The notes under the pieces were generated by a model, which worked only from the letters and a program-made list of their open reading frames with translations, was not told where the DNA came from and made no database searches. From Sphingomonas flavalba (lineage in GTDB: Bacteria > Pseudomonadota > Alphaproteobacteria > Sphingomonadales > Sphingomonadaceae): a DNA stretch of 64,000 nt. The translations under genes were made by a program, and so were the position numbers. Position 1 is the first letter of the stretch; every line of letters starts with the position of its first letter. The DNA lies in assembly GCF_004796535.1 (NCBI RefSeq), contig NZ_SPHY01000011.1, forward strand, positions 32,206 through 96,205, in the 5' to 3' direction. This document shows, in pieces, positions 1-8,186 of this stretch.

Positions 1-489
1 CGCGTCGACCGCCACGGCCGTTTCCGCATCTATCATCCGGTCACCGGCGGCGGCGAGCCGATCTACGTCCACGCCAAGGTAATGATTATCGATGATCGCG
101 GCTTTCGTGTCGGCTCGTCCAATTTCAACAACCGCTCCCTCCGCCTCGACACCGAGTGCGACGTGATCCTCGACGTGGCGCAGGGCGGCACCGCCACGGA
201 GCGCGAAACCGTCGCCGCGATCCGCGATGATTTGCTGGCGGAGCATCTGGGCGTCGCCCGGGACAGGGTCGGCGCGACGCTGAACGAAACCGGATCGCTG
301 ATCGCGACGATCGAGGCGCTTCGCGGCAGCGGGCGCAGCCTGGTGCCTTACACGCTGCCGGAACTGAGCGGCACCGAAACCTGGCTCGCCGACAACGAAA
401 TCCTCGACCCCGAAGGCCCCGACGCGATGTTCGAGCCGCTCAGCCGCCGCGGCCTGTTCAAAGGCTGGCGCCTCCCCCGGCGGCGGTGA
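1..489 (+). CDS. Phospholipase D / cardiolipin synthase-type protein, C-terminal part (5' truncated)
   Basis: The reading frame is open from the first base, so the N-terminus lies outside the window; about 162 residues remain. The visible part holds the second HKD motif of the phospholipase D superfamily: His-Ala-Lys (HAKVMIIDD) at residues 24-26, followed by GSSNFNNRS and a conserved acidic stretch (TECDVIL). Family members use two such motifs to form a phosphatidyl-enzyme intermediate, and bacterial ones act in cardiolipin synthesis or as phospholipases. The long tail after the motif, ending in a basic stretch, fits PLD-like proteins of alphaproteobacteria better than classical ClsA. Its end overlaps the convergent LysR gene by about 30 bases. 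The exact substrate cannot be told from this fragment. Confidence 0.85.
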   Translation, partial: RVDRHGRFRIYHPVTGGGEPIYVHAKVMIIDDRGFRVGSSNFNNRSLRLDTECDVILDVAQGGTATERETVAAIRDDLLAEHLGVARDRVGATLNETGSLIATIEALRGSGRSLVPYTLPELSGTETWLADNEILDPEGPDAMFEPLSRRGLFKGWRLPRRR

Positions 490-1399
490 CGGCGGCCGAT
501 CTCGCGCCCGGCGACTGCCCGCCCGCCATCGACGATCCGAGAATCTGGATCACCTGCTTCATGAACCGCGATAGCGGCCGGTCGGCAAGGTAGATGCAGT
601 GGATACCGAAGCCGAGCCGCGGCTCGACCTGACGGTATTCCAGTTCATCGCCCGAATAGGCCCGCGCGGTGAAGTCATCGACCAGCGCGACGCCCAGCCC
701 CTGCCTGACCAGCGACGCAGCGATGTACATGGTGTTGATGGTGATCGCGTCGTTCAGCACCAGCCCCAGCCGTTCGACCGCGTCGTTGAACAGGTTGCCG
801 AGCGGGCCGCTGTGAATGAGGCTGATGAAATCGCGCGATGCCAATGCCTCAAGAGGCACCGGCGCTGTCCCTTCCGGAAACTCGCCCTTGCGGAACAGCA
901 GGACCAACTCGCCGGTGCCGATCTGGGTGCGGGCAAGCCGAGGGTGGTGGACCGGGTCGTAGCCGACCGCCACGTCGCAGGTGCGTTCGACCAGCGCGCG
1001 CGGGATATCGGCGTGATGGATGGTGTGGATGTCGACCTTGACGTTCGGGTATCTCCGCCGGAACGTCGCCACCGCGTTCGGCGCGACGTCCAGCCCGAAC
1101 CCCGGCATCACCGCCAGACGGACGACGCCGTTCACTCCGCGCGCGATATTGACCGAAGTTTGATGTAGCGACCCCAGCTTCGCGTATATCTCATCCACCT
1201 CGAGGAAGATGATGCGCGCCTCGTCGGTCGGTGTCAGTCGGCCCCGCGCCCGGTGAAACAGCGGGAACCCGACCCGGCTTTCGGCGTGGCGGAGCATCTT
1301 GCTGACAGACGGCTGGGCAACGTTCAGCGCACGCGCCGCCGCGCTGACCGACCCGTGGGTGTAAACCGCGTGGAAAACCTCGATATGCCGCAGATTCAT
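458..1399 (-). CDS. LysR-family transcriptional regulator
   Basis: A 313-residue LysR-type regulator. Residues 1-60 form the winged helix-turn-helix (MNLRHIEVF start, SVSAAARALNVAQPSVSK recognition region, then FHRARGRLTPTDEA), followed by a periplasmic-binding-like effector domain. I chose the Met that directly precedes NLRHIEVF; an extra Met one codon upstream and a longer frame are less likely. It is the last gene of the minus-strand unit containing dgcN, dgcA and the symporter, 81 bases after the symporter stop. That position suggests it senses a D-amino acid or derivative and controls this unit. A T-N11-A dyad typical of LysR sites lies upstream of dgcN. The ligand is an inference from context. 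Confidence 0.88.
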   Translation of the reverse strand: MNLRHIEVFHAVYTHGSVSAAARALNVAQPSVSKMLRHAESRVGFPLFHRARGRLTPTDEARIIFLEVDEIYAKLGSLHQTSVNIARGVNGVVRLAVMPGFGLDVAPNAVATFRRRYPNVKVDIHTIHHADIPRALVERTCDVAVGYDPVHHPRLARTQIGTGELVLLFRKGEFPEGTAPVPLEALASRDFISLIHSGPLGNLFNDAVERLGLVLNDAITINTMYIAASLVRQGLGVALVDDFTARAYSGDELEYRQVEPRLGFGIHCIYLADRPLSRFMKQVIQILGSSMAGGQSPGARSAAVTAAGGGASL

Positions 1400-1480
1400 C
1401 ATCGCCAGGGCAGGCTCGCACAGCTGCACGGCATCGGCAAGCGGCGCCAGCGGAGGCTGGGCACGCGCGCTTTCCTGCCC

Positions 1481-2791
1481 TCAGACCTCCGGCACGTGAT
1501 GGAATACCTCCCTGTCGATGTCGCCGGACCAATGGGCGACGACCGTCGCGTTGGTCAGGTTGGTGCCGACATTGGGCACCGTCCGCATCATGTCGAGGAA
1601 GCGATCGAACGGCAGGATGAAGCCGACGATCATTGCGCTCTGCGCGTCATCGATCCCGACTACCGACAGCACCGCCGCCATCATGAACAGCGCGGAGGAC
1701 GGCACCGGCGGGGAACTGAGCGCGATGATCGTCGAAACCGCGATGACCAGCGCCATCTGCAATGGCTCCAGCGTGACGCCCAGCGCCTGCGCGCCGAAGA
1801 TCGACAGCATTGCGACATACATGGCGGTGCCGTCGCGCGCGATGCTGGCGCCCAGCGGCAGCACCGACGAGAGCACCGGCTTGGCGATGCCCAGATTGCG
1901 CTCGGCGACCGACATCTCGACCGGCAGGCTCGCCGAACTGGATGAGGTCGAGAAGGCGACCAACATCGCATCGACGGTACCGCGCAGGAATTTCGTCGCC
2001 GGCAGGCCGGTCAATGCCTGGACGATGCCGGGCTGGACGACCACGGTCAGGATCACGCAGCCGCCCGCCACGCCCAGCGCGAGCAGCGAGATGTTCATGA
2101 ATACGCCGACACCGCCGACACCAACCGCGGCGGCGACAAGGCCGAACACGCCGATCGGGGCAGTTTCGATCACCACCCGCACCAGATGCATCATCACTTC
2201 GGCGCCAAGCACCAGCGTGTCGGCCAGCGGCCGCCCCCGCGCGCCGAGCGCCAGCACGCCGACGGCAAAAAGGATCGCGAAGAAGATCGTCGCCAGCATG
2301 TCGCCTTCGGCGATCGCCATGACCGGGTTGATCGGAATGATGCCGAGAAGCTGTTCGGACAGCGTCATGCTCGACCGGATCGCCATCGGCTCCGCGCCGG
2401 CGATCGCCACGCCGACACCGGGCTGGAGCAGCAGTGCAATGGCAAGGCCGAGCGTCGCCGCCAGACCGGCGGTCAATACGAACAGGCTGACGGTGCGCGC
2501 GCCGAGCGAGCCGAGCTTGCGCGGATCGCCCAGCGCGATCACCCCCGACGCGATCGAGAAGAAGACCAGCGGCGCGACCAGCATGCGGGTCAGCCGGACG
2601 AATATGTCGCCCAGCCATTTGACGTTGACCGCCGCTTCGCCAAAGGCGAGGCCGACGATGATCGCAAGGCCAAGGGCGGGCAGGATCCGTTTCCACAGCG
2701 GAATGTCGATCCAATAGCGGTGCAACGCGCTTTTAGGGGACGCTTCGGGTTGCCGCCCGCCGTCTTCCGTATGCGGCTCCGCGTCGTTCAT
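1481..2791 (-). CDS. Dicarboxylate/amino acid:cation symporter (DAACS family)
   Basis: A 436-residue inner-membrane carrier of the glutamate/aspartate symporter family with about eight hydrophobic segments and two re-entrant loops. The first hairpin tip carries the serine-rich STSSSSASLP motif. In the last transmembrane helix, DMMRT keeps the Asp and Arg that in archaeal GltPh bind the amino group and the side-chain carboxylate, followed by the conserved Asn; this supports an acidic amino acid substrate. The usual NMDGT motif reads ARDGT, and the Asp after NVxxx is Asn, so cation coupling may be unusual. The ATG overlaps the dgcA stop (ATGA), so the two are translationally coupled. A close paralogue lies at 28658. 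The role proposed here is import of D-glutamate or a related acidic amino acid. Confidence 0.9.
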   Translation of the reverse strand: MNDAEPHTEDGGRQPEASPKSALHRYWIDIPLWKRILPALGLAIIVGLAFGEAAVNVKWLGDIFVRLTRMLVAPLVFFSIASGVIALGDPRKLGSLGARTVSLFVLTAGLAATLGLAIALLLQPGVGVAIAGAEPMAIRSSMTLSEQLLGIIPINPVMAIAEGDMLATIFFAILFAVGVLALGARGRPLADTLVLGAEVMMHLVRVVIETAPIGVFGLVAAAVGVGGVGVFMNISLLALGVAGGCVILTVVVQPGIVQALTGLPATKFLRGTVDAMLVAFSTSSSSASLPVEMSVAERNLGIAKPVLSSVLPLGASIARDGTAMYVAMLSIFGAQALGVTLEPLQMALVIAVSTIIALSSPPVPSSALFMMAAVLSVVGIDDAQSAMIVGFILPFDRFLDMMRTVPNVGTNLTNATVVAHWSGDIDREVFHHVPEV

Positions 2792-3777
2792 CGCCCACCC
2801 CACAGATCGCCTGATGGTGCGGCCAACCGGCCACCGGCCAGCCGCACACCATCGGCATGGTCGTCCGCCAGCCATAGCGGTCCGTCGAGATCGGCGAAAT
2901 CGGCTTGCGCCGCCACCAGAAACGCCGGCGCGATAGACAGGGACGAGCAGATCATGCAGCCGGTCATCACCTGCATGCCGGCAGCTCGGGCGGCGGTGAG
3001 CAGAGCGAGCGCCTCGGTCAGCCCGCCGGTCTTGTCCAGCTTGATATTGACCGCCTGATAGCGGCCCGCCAGCCGCTCGACATCGGCGGCGACGTGGCAG
3101 GATTCATCCGCGCAAATCGGGGTCGCGCTGTGCAAGCCCGCCAGTGCATCGTCGGCGCCGGCGGGCAGTGGCTGCTCGAGCAGCATAACACGCAGCTCAG
3201 CGAGCACCGGCAGCATCGCCGTCAGCAGGTCCGGCGACCACGCCTCGTTGGCGTCAACGATCAGCGTCGGGTCGGGCGCGGCCTGCCGCACCGCGCGCAG
3301 TTGCGCCGCCGGGTCGTTCGCGTCGACTTTCACCTTGACCAGCGGCTCGCCGGCCAGCGCCGCAGCGGCATGCGCCATCGCCGCCGGCGTATCGATGCCG
3401 ACGGTGCGCGCGGTAACGATGGCGCCGGCGGCCGGCGCGGCGGCCAGCGCCGCCGCCGAGGTGCCGGCGCGCCGCGCCTCAAGGTCCCACAGCGCGCAAT
3501 CAAGGGCGTTGCGCGCCGCGCCCGGCCCCAGCGCCTTGCCGAGCGCCGCCCGCGTCATCCCCGCTTCGATCGGCCCGCGCAGCGCCTCCAGTTGGGCGAC
3601 ACAGCTCTCAACGCTCTCGCCGTAGCGGGCGATCGGCGCGCCTTCGCCCCGACCGACAATTCCCTGCTCCTCCAGTTCGACGACCAGTAGGTCGGCGACG
3701 TGCCGAACCCCCCGGGCGATGCGGAACGGCGTCGCGAGCGGCCTGCGATCGATCAGGAGGCGGAGGTTGCGAAGCAT
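2788..3777 (-). CDS. dgcA: Enolase-superfamily racemase, probable N-acetyl-D-glutamate racemase DgcA
   Basis: A 329-residue member of the muconate lactonizing/dipeptide epimerase branch of the enolase superfamily. Catalytic and metal residues are in place: Lys148-x-Lys150 (VKVK), Asp175 (DANEAW), Glu201 (EQPL), Asp224 (ADES) and Lys246 (NIKLDK). Such enzymes remove the alpha proton on one face and return it on the other. The family includes L-Ala-D/L-Glu epimerases. The gene directly follows and overlaps a dgcN-type gene, the arrangement described for the marine D-glutamate pathway in which DgcA converts N-acetyl-D-Glu to N-acetyl-L-Glu. I chose the start MLRNLRLL; it overlaps the dgcN end by 25 bases. 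Dipeptide epimerase is the main alternative. Confidence 0.82.
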   Translation of the reverse strand: MLRNLRLLIDRRPLATPFRIARGVRHVADLLVVELEEQGIVGRGEGAPIARYGESVESCVAQLEALRGPIEAGMTRAALGKALGPGAARNALDCALWDLEARRAGTSAAALAAAPAAGAIVTARTVGIDTPAAMAHAAAALAGEPLVKVKVDANDPAAQLRAVRQAAPDPTLIVDANEAWSPDLLTAMLPVLAELRVMLLEQPLPAGADDALAGLHSATPICADESCHVAADVERLAGRYQAVNIKLDKTGGLTEALALLTAARAAGMQVMTGCMICSSLSIAPAFLVAAQADFADLDGPLWLADDHADGVRLAGGRLAAPSGDLWGGR

Positions 3778-4778
3778 GCCTGCACCCTGTCGACGATCCG
3801 GGCGACGCCGTGCCGGTACGGGTCCTGGCACGGCAGACCCGTCTCGGCCGCCGTCGCCTCGCACAGCCGCAGCGCTTCGGCCTCGTCCAGCGCCGATGTG
3901 TTGAGGCAGACGCCGACCGCCTGCACATCCGGGCTGGTCAGCCGCGCGGCGGCAAGATTCGCCTCCAGACACGCGGCGAGCGACGGCAGCGCGCGCGCCG
4001 GCAGGCCCCGCATATGCGGCCGCGACGGATCGTGGCACATGACGATCGCCGCTGGCTGGGCGCCGTGGAGCAAGCCGAGCGAGACCCCTGCATAGGACGG
4101 GTGGAACAGCGACCCCTGCCCTTCGACAATGTCCCAGCCATCGTCGTCGCGCGCCGGCGAAATGGTTTCCGCCGCGCCGGAAATGAAATCGGCGACAACC
4201 GCGTCGACCGAGATACCGTCACCGGCGATCATGATCCCGGTTTGGCCGGTCGCCCGGAAATCGGCGTTCCAGCCGCGCCCCCGCATCTCCCGCTCAAGGG
4301 CAAGGGAAGAATACATCTTGCCGACCGAACAATCGGTGCCGACGGTCAGCAGCCGCCGCCCCGCCCGCGGCCGCCCGTTGCCGATCGGCACGCCCGACGG
4401 CGGGTGGCGGACATCGAAAAGCCGCACGCCGTTGGCCCGCGCCGCTTCGCGAATGACGGCGACATCTTCCAGCCGGTCGTGCAGGCCGGCGGCGACGTTC
4501 AGCCCGGCGTCGAGCGCCGCGACGACATCGGCGATCACGCCTTGGCCCATCACCCCGCCGACATTGGCGACGCCCAGGATCAGCGTCTGCGCGCCCACCG
4601 CCCTCGCCTGCGCGAAGGTCATTTCCGGCAGGCCGAGGTCGACGCCGCTGCCCGGCAGCCGGTACTGGCCAACACACAGTTCGGGGCGCCAGACCGCAAC
4701 GCCGCGCGAGGTCTTGACCTGGATCTGGTCGGTCACATCACCCAGGTAGAGCAGATAGGGAGCAGGAAGCATCGTCAT
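3753..4778 (-). CDS. dgcN: DUF1611-family protein, probable D-glutamate N-acetyltransferase DgcN
   Basis: A 341-residue DUF1611 protein: N-terminal Rossmann-like part (PAPYLLYLGD), then a C-terminal P-loop-like domain with GTDCSVGK at residues 147-154 and an ATGQTGIM segment. Members of this family that neighbour a racemase have been shown to acetylate D-Glu (DgcN), making N-acetyl-D-Glu for DgcA. The gene pair here has the same order with overlapping ends. I placed the start at MTMLPAPYLL; a Met two codons later is equally possible, while the longer open frame upstream runs through the control region. The 121-base gap before it holds a LysR-type dyad. The remaining step, release of L-Glu by an ArgE-like deacetylase, is not encoded in the window. 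Confidence 0.82.
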   Translation of the reverse strand: MTMLPAPYLLYLGDVTDQIQVKTSRGVAVWRPELCVGQYRLPGSGVDLGLPEMTFAQARAVGAQTLILGVANVGGVMGQGVIADVVAALDAGLNVAAGLHDRLEDVAVIREAARANGVRLFDVRHPPSGVPIGNGRPRAGRRLLTVGTDCSVGKMYSSLALEREMRGRGWNADFRATGQTGIMIAGDGISVDAVVADFISGAAETISPARDDDGWDIVEGQGSLFHPSYAGVSLGLLHGAQPAAIVMCHDPSRPHMRGLPARALPSLAACLEANLAAARLTSPDVQAVGVCLNTSALDEAEALRLCEATAAETGLPCQDPYRHGVARIVDRVQACFATSAS

Positions 4779-4862
4779 CCTCGCAAGCCGGCGTGAACGA
4801 AGGGTTCGTCCAGTTAGTAGAAAGGCGGGGGAGCCAGGGAAAATACCAAGGGGCGCCTCTTC

Positions 4863-4879
4863 CATAGCGACTGGCTATG
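4863..4879. promoter_or_regulatory. Candidate LysR-type operator (T-N11-A dyad) upstream of dgcN
   Basis: Six-base arms CATAGC and GCTATG with a 5-base spacer give an ATAGC-N5-GCTAT dyad, which fits the T-N11-A rule of LysR-type regulators. Its centre is about 93 bases from the dgcN start codon, in the only long gap within the receptor-to-LysR unit. The LysR protein encoded at 458-1399 is the obvious candidate to bind it. The palindrome is visible; binding is inferred. Confidence 0.5.
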
Positions 4880-4899
4880 CCGTCCGGCGCCCGCGCGGA

Positions 4900-6543
4900 T
4901 CATCCGGCGGGGCAGCCCGGCGTCGCCGGGTCCGGGCGGACGCGGTCGGGCCGCGCCGGTCCTTTCAGCACTCGCCCCGGCGTCGCGCCGGTCAACGTTC
5001 CGGCGCGGATCACCGGCACGCCGTTGACGACGACATGCCTGATCCCGACGGGAAACTGATGCGGATCGGTGAAGGTGGCTCGGTCGGCGACGGTCGCCGG
5101 ATCGAACACCGTGATGTCGGCAAACGCCCCCTCGCGCAGCCTCCCGCGGTCGGCCTGGCCGTACTGGTCCGCCGGCAGCGAGGTCATCCGCCGGACGGCG
5201 TCCTCCAGCGTCAGCACATTCTGCTCGCGTACATAGCGGCCCAGCACGCGGGGGAATGCACTATAGCTGCGCGGATGCGGATGCCCTTCCCCCCACCCGA
5301 CCGGGTCGCCGTCCGTCTCGATCATGGCGAGCGGGTGTTTCAGGATGCGGACGACGTCCTCCTCCTCCATCGCGTGGTAGATCGCGGAAAAACCGCCGGC
5401 GAGCTGAAGTTCGATCAGCAACTGCACCGCGTCATCGGGCGTGCCCTGCAATCCCCGGTCGGCCGCCAGGTCGGCAAGCGTGCGGCCGTTATACTGCGGG
5501 GCGGACGGCACGACACGGAACTGCAGCCGGCGCAGGTCGGCGCCGCCGCGCTGCTGGAGCAGAATGCGGCGGGTCTCCGCCTCGATCCGCGCGCGTGTCG
5601 CCGGGTCGGCAATCCGCTCGCGGAAGCGCTCCGCCCCGCCGGCATGCGCCCAGGACGGGAACATGATCGCCGATGTCGAACTCGATGCGGTATAGGGATA
5701 CAGGTCGTGGGTCACGTCCAGCCCGCGCGCGCGGGCACCGTCGATCAGCGCCAGCGTGCGCGTGCTCCATCCCCATTGGCCAGCGCCAGTCACCTTGTGG
5801 TGGTTGATCTGGGCCGGCAGCGCCGCCTCTTCCGCGATGCGGACCAGTTCGGCAATGGAATCGAGCACGCCGCGCCCTTCGTCGCGCATGTGCGACACGT
5901 AGATGCCGCCGTGGCACGAAGCGACGCGGGCGAGCGCGACCAGTTCCTCCGTCTTGGCGTAGTTGGCCGGCACGTAGATCAACCCGGTCGACAGGCCGAG
6001 CGCGCCGTCCGTCATCGCCTCGGCGACTATCTTCTGCATCCGGGCAAGCTCCGCCGCGGTCGGCGCCCGATCCTGCTGGCCCAGCACCTGCGCGCGCGCG
6101 AAGCTGTGCCCGGCGAAGAAGCCGACGTTGGGCGCGACGGCCAGCGACGCCATATAAGCATGCAGCGGATAGGGCTGAGCCCCGCTGTGCAGGCTGGCGA
6201 TGATCGAGGTGATGCCCTGCCGCAGGAAATTCTCCGCCAGCGGGGATTCGTGGATGTTGACCGCGATGTGGGCGTGATTGTCGATGAAGCCGGGTGAAAC
6301 GACATGGCCGGTTGCATCCAGCGCCACCGCCCCGGCACTTGCCGCCAGCCCGTCGCGGGCGATGACCGCGATCCGGCCGTCCTTGATGCCGACATCGCCG
6401 CGATAGGCGGGCGCGCCAGTTCCGTCGACGATCTCGCCGCCGCGGATCACCAGATCATAGGTCGGCTTTGCCCATGCCGGGCCGCCGTGCGCCGCCGTGC
6501 CGAGCAGGGCGGCCAGCACGACGCGGCGGATCGCCGCCGTCAT
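4900..6543 (-). CDS. Exported N-acyl-D-amino-acid deacylase-like amidohydrolase (copy 1)
   Basis: A 547-residue amidohydrolase of the D-aminoacylase/dihydroorotase-like group. A Sec signal (residues 1-25, ending AWA) precedes KPTYDLVIRGG. The metal-binding HAH is at residues 90-92, with SHMRDEG, QINHHK and ETDGDPVG further on, all placed as in N-acyl-D-amino-acid deacylases. These enzymes free D-amino acids from N-acyl derivatives, here probably in the periplasm. The start chosen gives an ATGA overlap with the stop of the upstream paralogue; a Met two codons earlier is also possible. It is the most divergent of the three tandem copies. Substrate could be N-acyl-D-Glu or another N-acyl-D-amino acid; some relatives act on D-hydantoins or peptides. 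Confidence 0.85.
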   Translation of the reverse strand: MTAAIRRVVLAALLGTAAHGGPAWAKPTYDLVIRGGEIVDGTGAPAYRGDVGIKDGRIAVIARDGLAASAGAVALDATGHVVSPGFIDNHAHIAVNIHESPLAENFLRQGITSIIASLHSGAQPYPLHAYMASLAVAPNVGFFAGHSFARAQVLGQQDRAPTAAELARMQKIVAEAMTDGALGLSTGLIYVPANYAKTEELVALARVASCHGGIYVSHMRDEGRGVLDSIAELVRIAEEAALPAQINHHKVTGAGQWGWSTRTLALIDGARARGLDVTHDLYPYTASSSTSAIMFPSWAHAGGAERFRERIADPATRARIEAETRRILLQQRGGADLRRLQFRVVPSAPQYNGRTLADLAADRGLQGTPDDAVQLLIELQLAGGFSAIYHAMEEEDVVRILKHPLAMIETDGDPVGWGEGHPHPRSYSAFPRVLGRYVREQNVLTLEDAVRRMTSLPADQYGQADRGRLREGAFADITVFDPATVADRATFTDPHQFPVGIRHVVVNGVPVIRAGTLTGATPGRVLKGPARPDRVRPDPATPGCPAG

Positions 6544-8147
6544 GAGCATGTGCCCGCCGGTGGCGTGCGGAGCAGCGCGCGGCCTGGCAGCGCCCCGGTC
6601 GGCTTGCCCGCCTCGAGGACCAGCCTGCCGTTGACGATGACGTGCTCGACGCCGGTCGACAGCAGCGTCGGTTCGACAAAGGTCGCGCGCGGCCGGAAGG
6701 TGCCGGGGTCGATGACGACGATATCGGCGAAACCACCCTCGCGGATATAGCCCCGCCCTTCCAGCCCAAGCGTATCGGCGACAAGCCCGCTCGCCTTGTG
6801 GACGAAGGCTTCGGTGCTCAGCACACCGGCGTCCAGCACATAATTGGCGTAAAGCCGGGGGTAGCTGGCATGGCCGCGCGGATGGCCGGTGGCCGATCCG
6901 TCGCTGGAGAACATCGTCCAGGGCTGCTTCATCAGCAGGCGGATGTCGGGTTCGGTGATCGCGAAGATCGCGACGCTCGGGCTGCCTTCCTTCAGGATGC
7001 GTACCGCCGCCTCGGCCGGGGTGATCCGCCATTCGGCCGCCAGCTCCGATATCCTGCGGCCGATCAGGGCCTCCTGCCCCGGCGCGCGGGTGATCAGGAT
7101 ATTCTGCGCGCCGCCACGTTCAGCGAAGAAGGTGGTCGATTCGGCCAGGATCCGCGCCAGGCTGGCGCGTTCGTCGAACCGGCGCAGCATCGCCTCGCGC
7201 CCGCCGTCCTGCGCCCAGCGCGGGATCGCCATCGCGACCAGCCCGGTGTTGGACGCATTCCACGGATACTGGTCGGCAGTCACCTTGACCCCGCCGCGCT
7301 GCGCCTCCTCGACGATCGCGACCAGTTCGGCCATCGAGCTGCCGTCCGGCCTGGCACCGGAGGACACCTTGAAATGGCCCAGATGCAGCGGCGCGCCGCT
7401 TTCGCGGGCGATGCGGATCTGCTCGCGGGTCGACGCGACGACGCCGATCGATGTGTTGCCCTCGTCACGCTGGTGAGTGTCGTACAGGCCACCGCGCCGC
7501 CCGGCTTCTGTCGCGACCGCGATCACCTCCTCGGTCGACGCGAAGCTTTGCGGCGCGTAGAACAGGCCCGACGACAGGCCGTAGGCGCCCTCGCACATCC
7601 CCTTGGCGGCCAGCGCCTTCATCTGCTCCAGTTCGCCGGCATCGGGGGCGCGGGCATCGTCGCCCAGCACCCGCTGCCGGATCGCGCCGAAGCCGACATA
7701 GGAAGCGAAATTCCCACCGGCGCCGGCAGCCGTCGCCGTTTTCGCGAAGGCGGCGACATCCGGATCGCCGCCGCCATCGACGCCGATGACGTTGGTGGTG
7801 ACGCCCTGGGTCAGTTGGCGCAGCAACAGCCGCATCTTGGGGTCACTCGACGCGATCTCGTCCGTCGCATGGACGTGGGCGTCGATGAAGCCGGGGACGA
7901 CCATCTTGCCCGCCGCGTCGATGCTGCGGGCAGCGGAAATGCCGGCGGCGCGCGCGTCGCCGATGAAGACGATCCGGTCGCCTAACAGGCCGACGTCGAC
8001 GCTGCGGGCCGGCTCCAGCGCGCCGGAATAGACCTGCCCGCCGGTGATCAGGACGTCGACCTGCCGCGGTTCGCGCGCGGAGGAAGCGGACACCAGCATC
8101 GTCGCGGCGGCCCCGGCCGCCAGCCATCGTTTGAACGCGTTCATCAT
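6540..8147 (-). CDS. Exported N-acyl-D-amino-acid deacylase-like amidohydrolase (copy 2)
   Basis: A 535-residue paralogue of its two neighbours. The N-terminus is a Sec-type signal (MMNAFKRWLAAG..., cleavage expected near SSA). The metal-binding HVH is at residues 91-93; THQRDEGN, GHFKVSSG and FSSDGSATGHPRG match the catalytic and metal ligands of D-aminoacylases. The expected reaction is hydrolysis of N-acyl-D-amino acids outside the cytoplasm. A GGGGAGA ribosome site precedes the paired ATG codons. Its stop overlaps the start of copy 1, so both are translated together, and copy 3 lies 39 bases upstream. It resembles copy 3 more than copy 1, which points to two rounds of duplication. Confidence 0.86.
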   Translation of the reverse strand: MMNAFKRWLAAGAAATMLVSASSAREPRQVDVLITGGQVYSGALEPARSVDVGLLGDRIVFIGDARAAGISAARSIDAAGKMVVPGFIDAHVHATDEIASSDPKMRLLLRQLTQGVTTNVIGVDGGGDPDVAAFAKTATAAGAGGNFASYVGFGAIRQRVLGDDARAPDAGELEQMKALAAKGMCEGAYGLSSGLFYAPQSFASTEEVIAVATEAGRRGGLYDTHQRDEGNTSIGVVASTREQIRIARESGAPLHLGHFKVSSGARPDGSSMAELVAIVEEAQRGGVKVTADQYPWNASNTGLVAMAIPRWAQDGGREAMLRRFDERASLARILAESTTFFAERGGAQNILITRAPGQEALIGRRISELAAEWRITPAEAAVRILKEGSPSVAIFAITEPDIRLLMKQPWTMFSSDGSATGHPRGHASYPRLYANYVLDAGVLSTEAFVHKASGLVADTLGLEGRGYIREGGFADIVVIDPGTFRPRATFVEPTLLSTGVEHVIVNGRLVLEAGKPTGALPGRALLRTPPAGTCS

Positions 8148-8186
8148 CGTCTCCCCATCCTCAGCCCGTCAACGTCGCGGCCGGCG

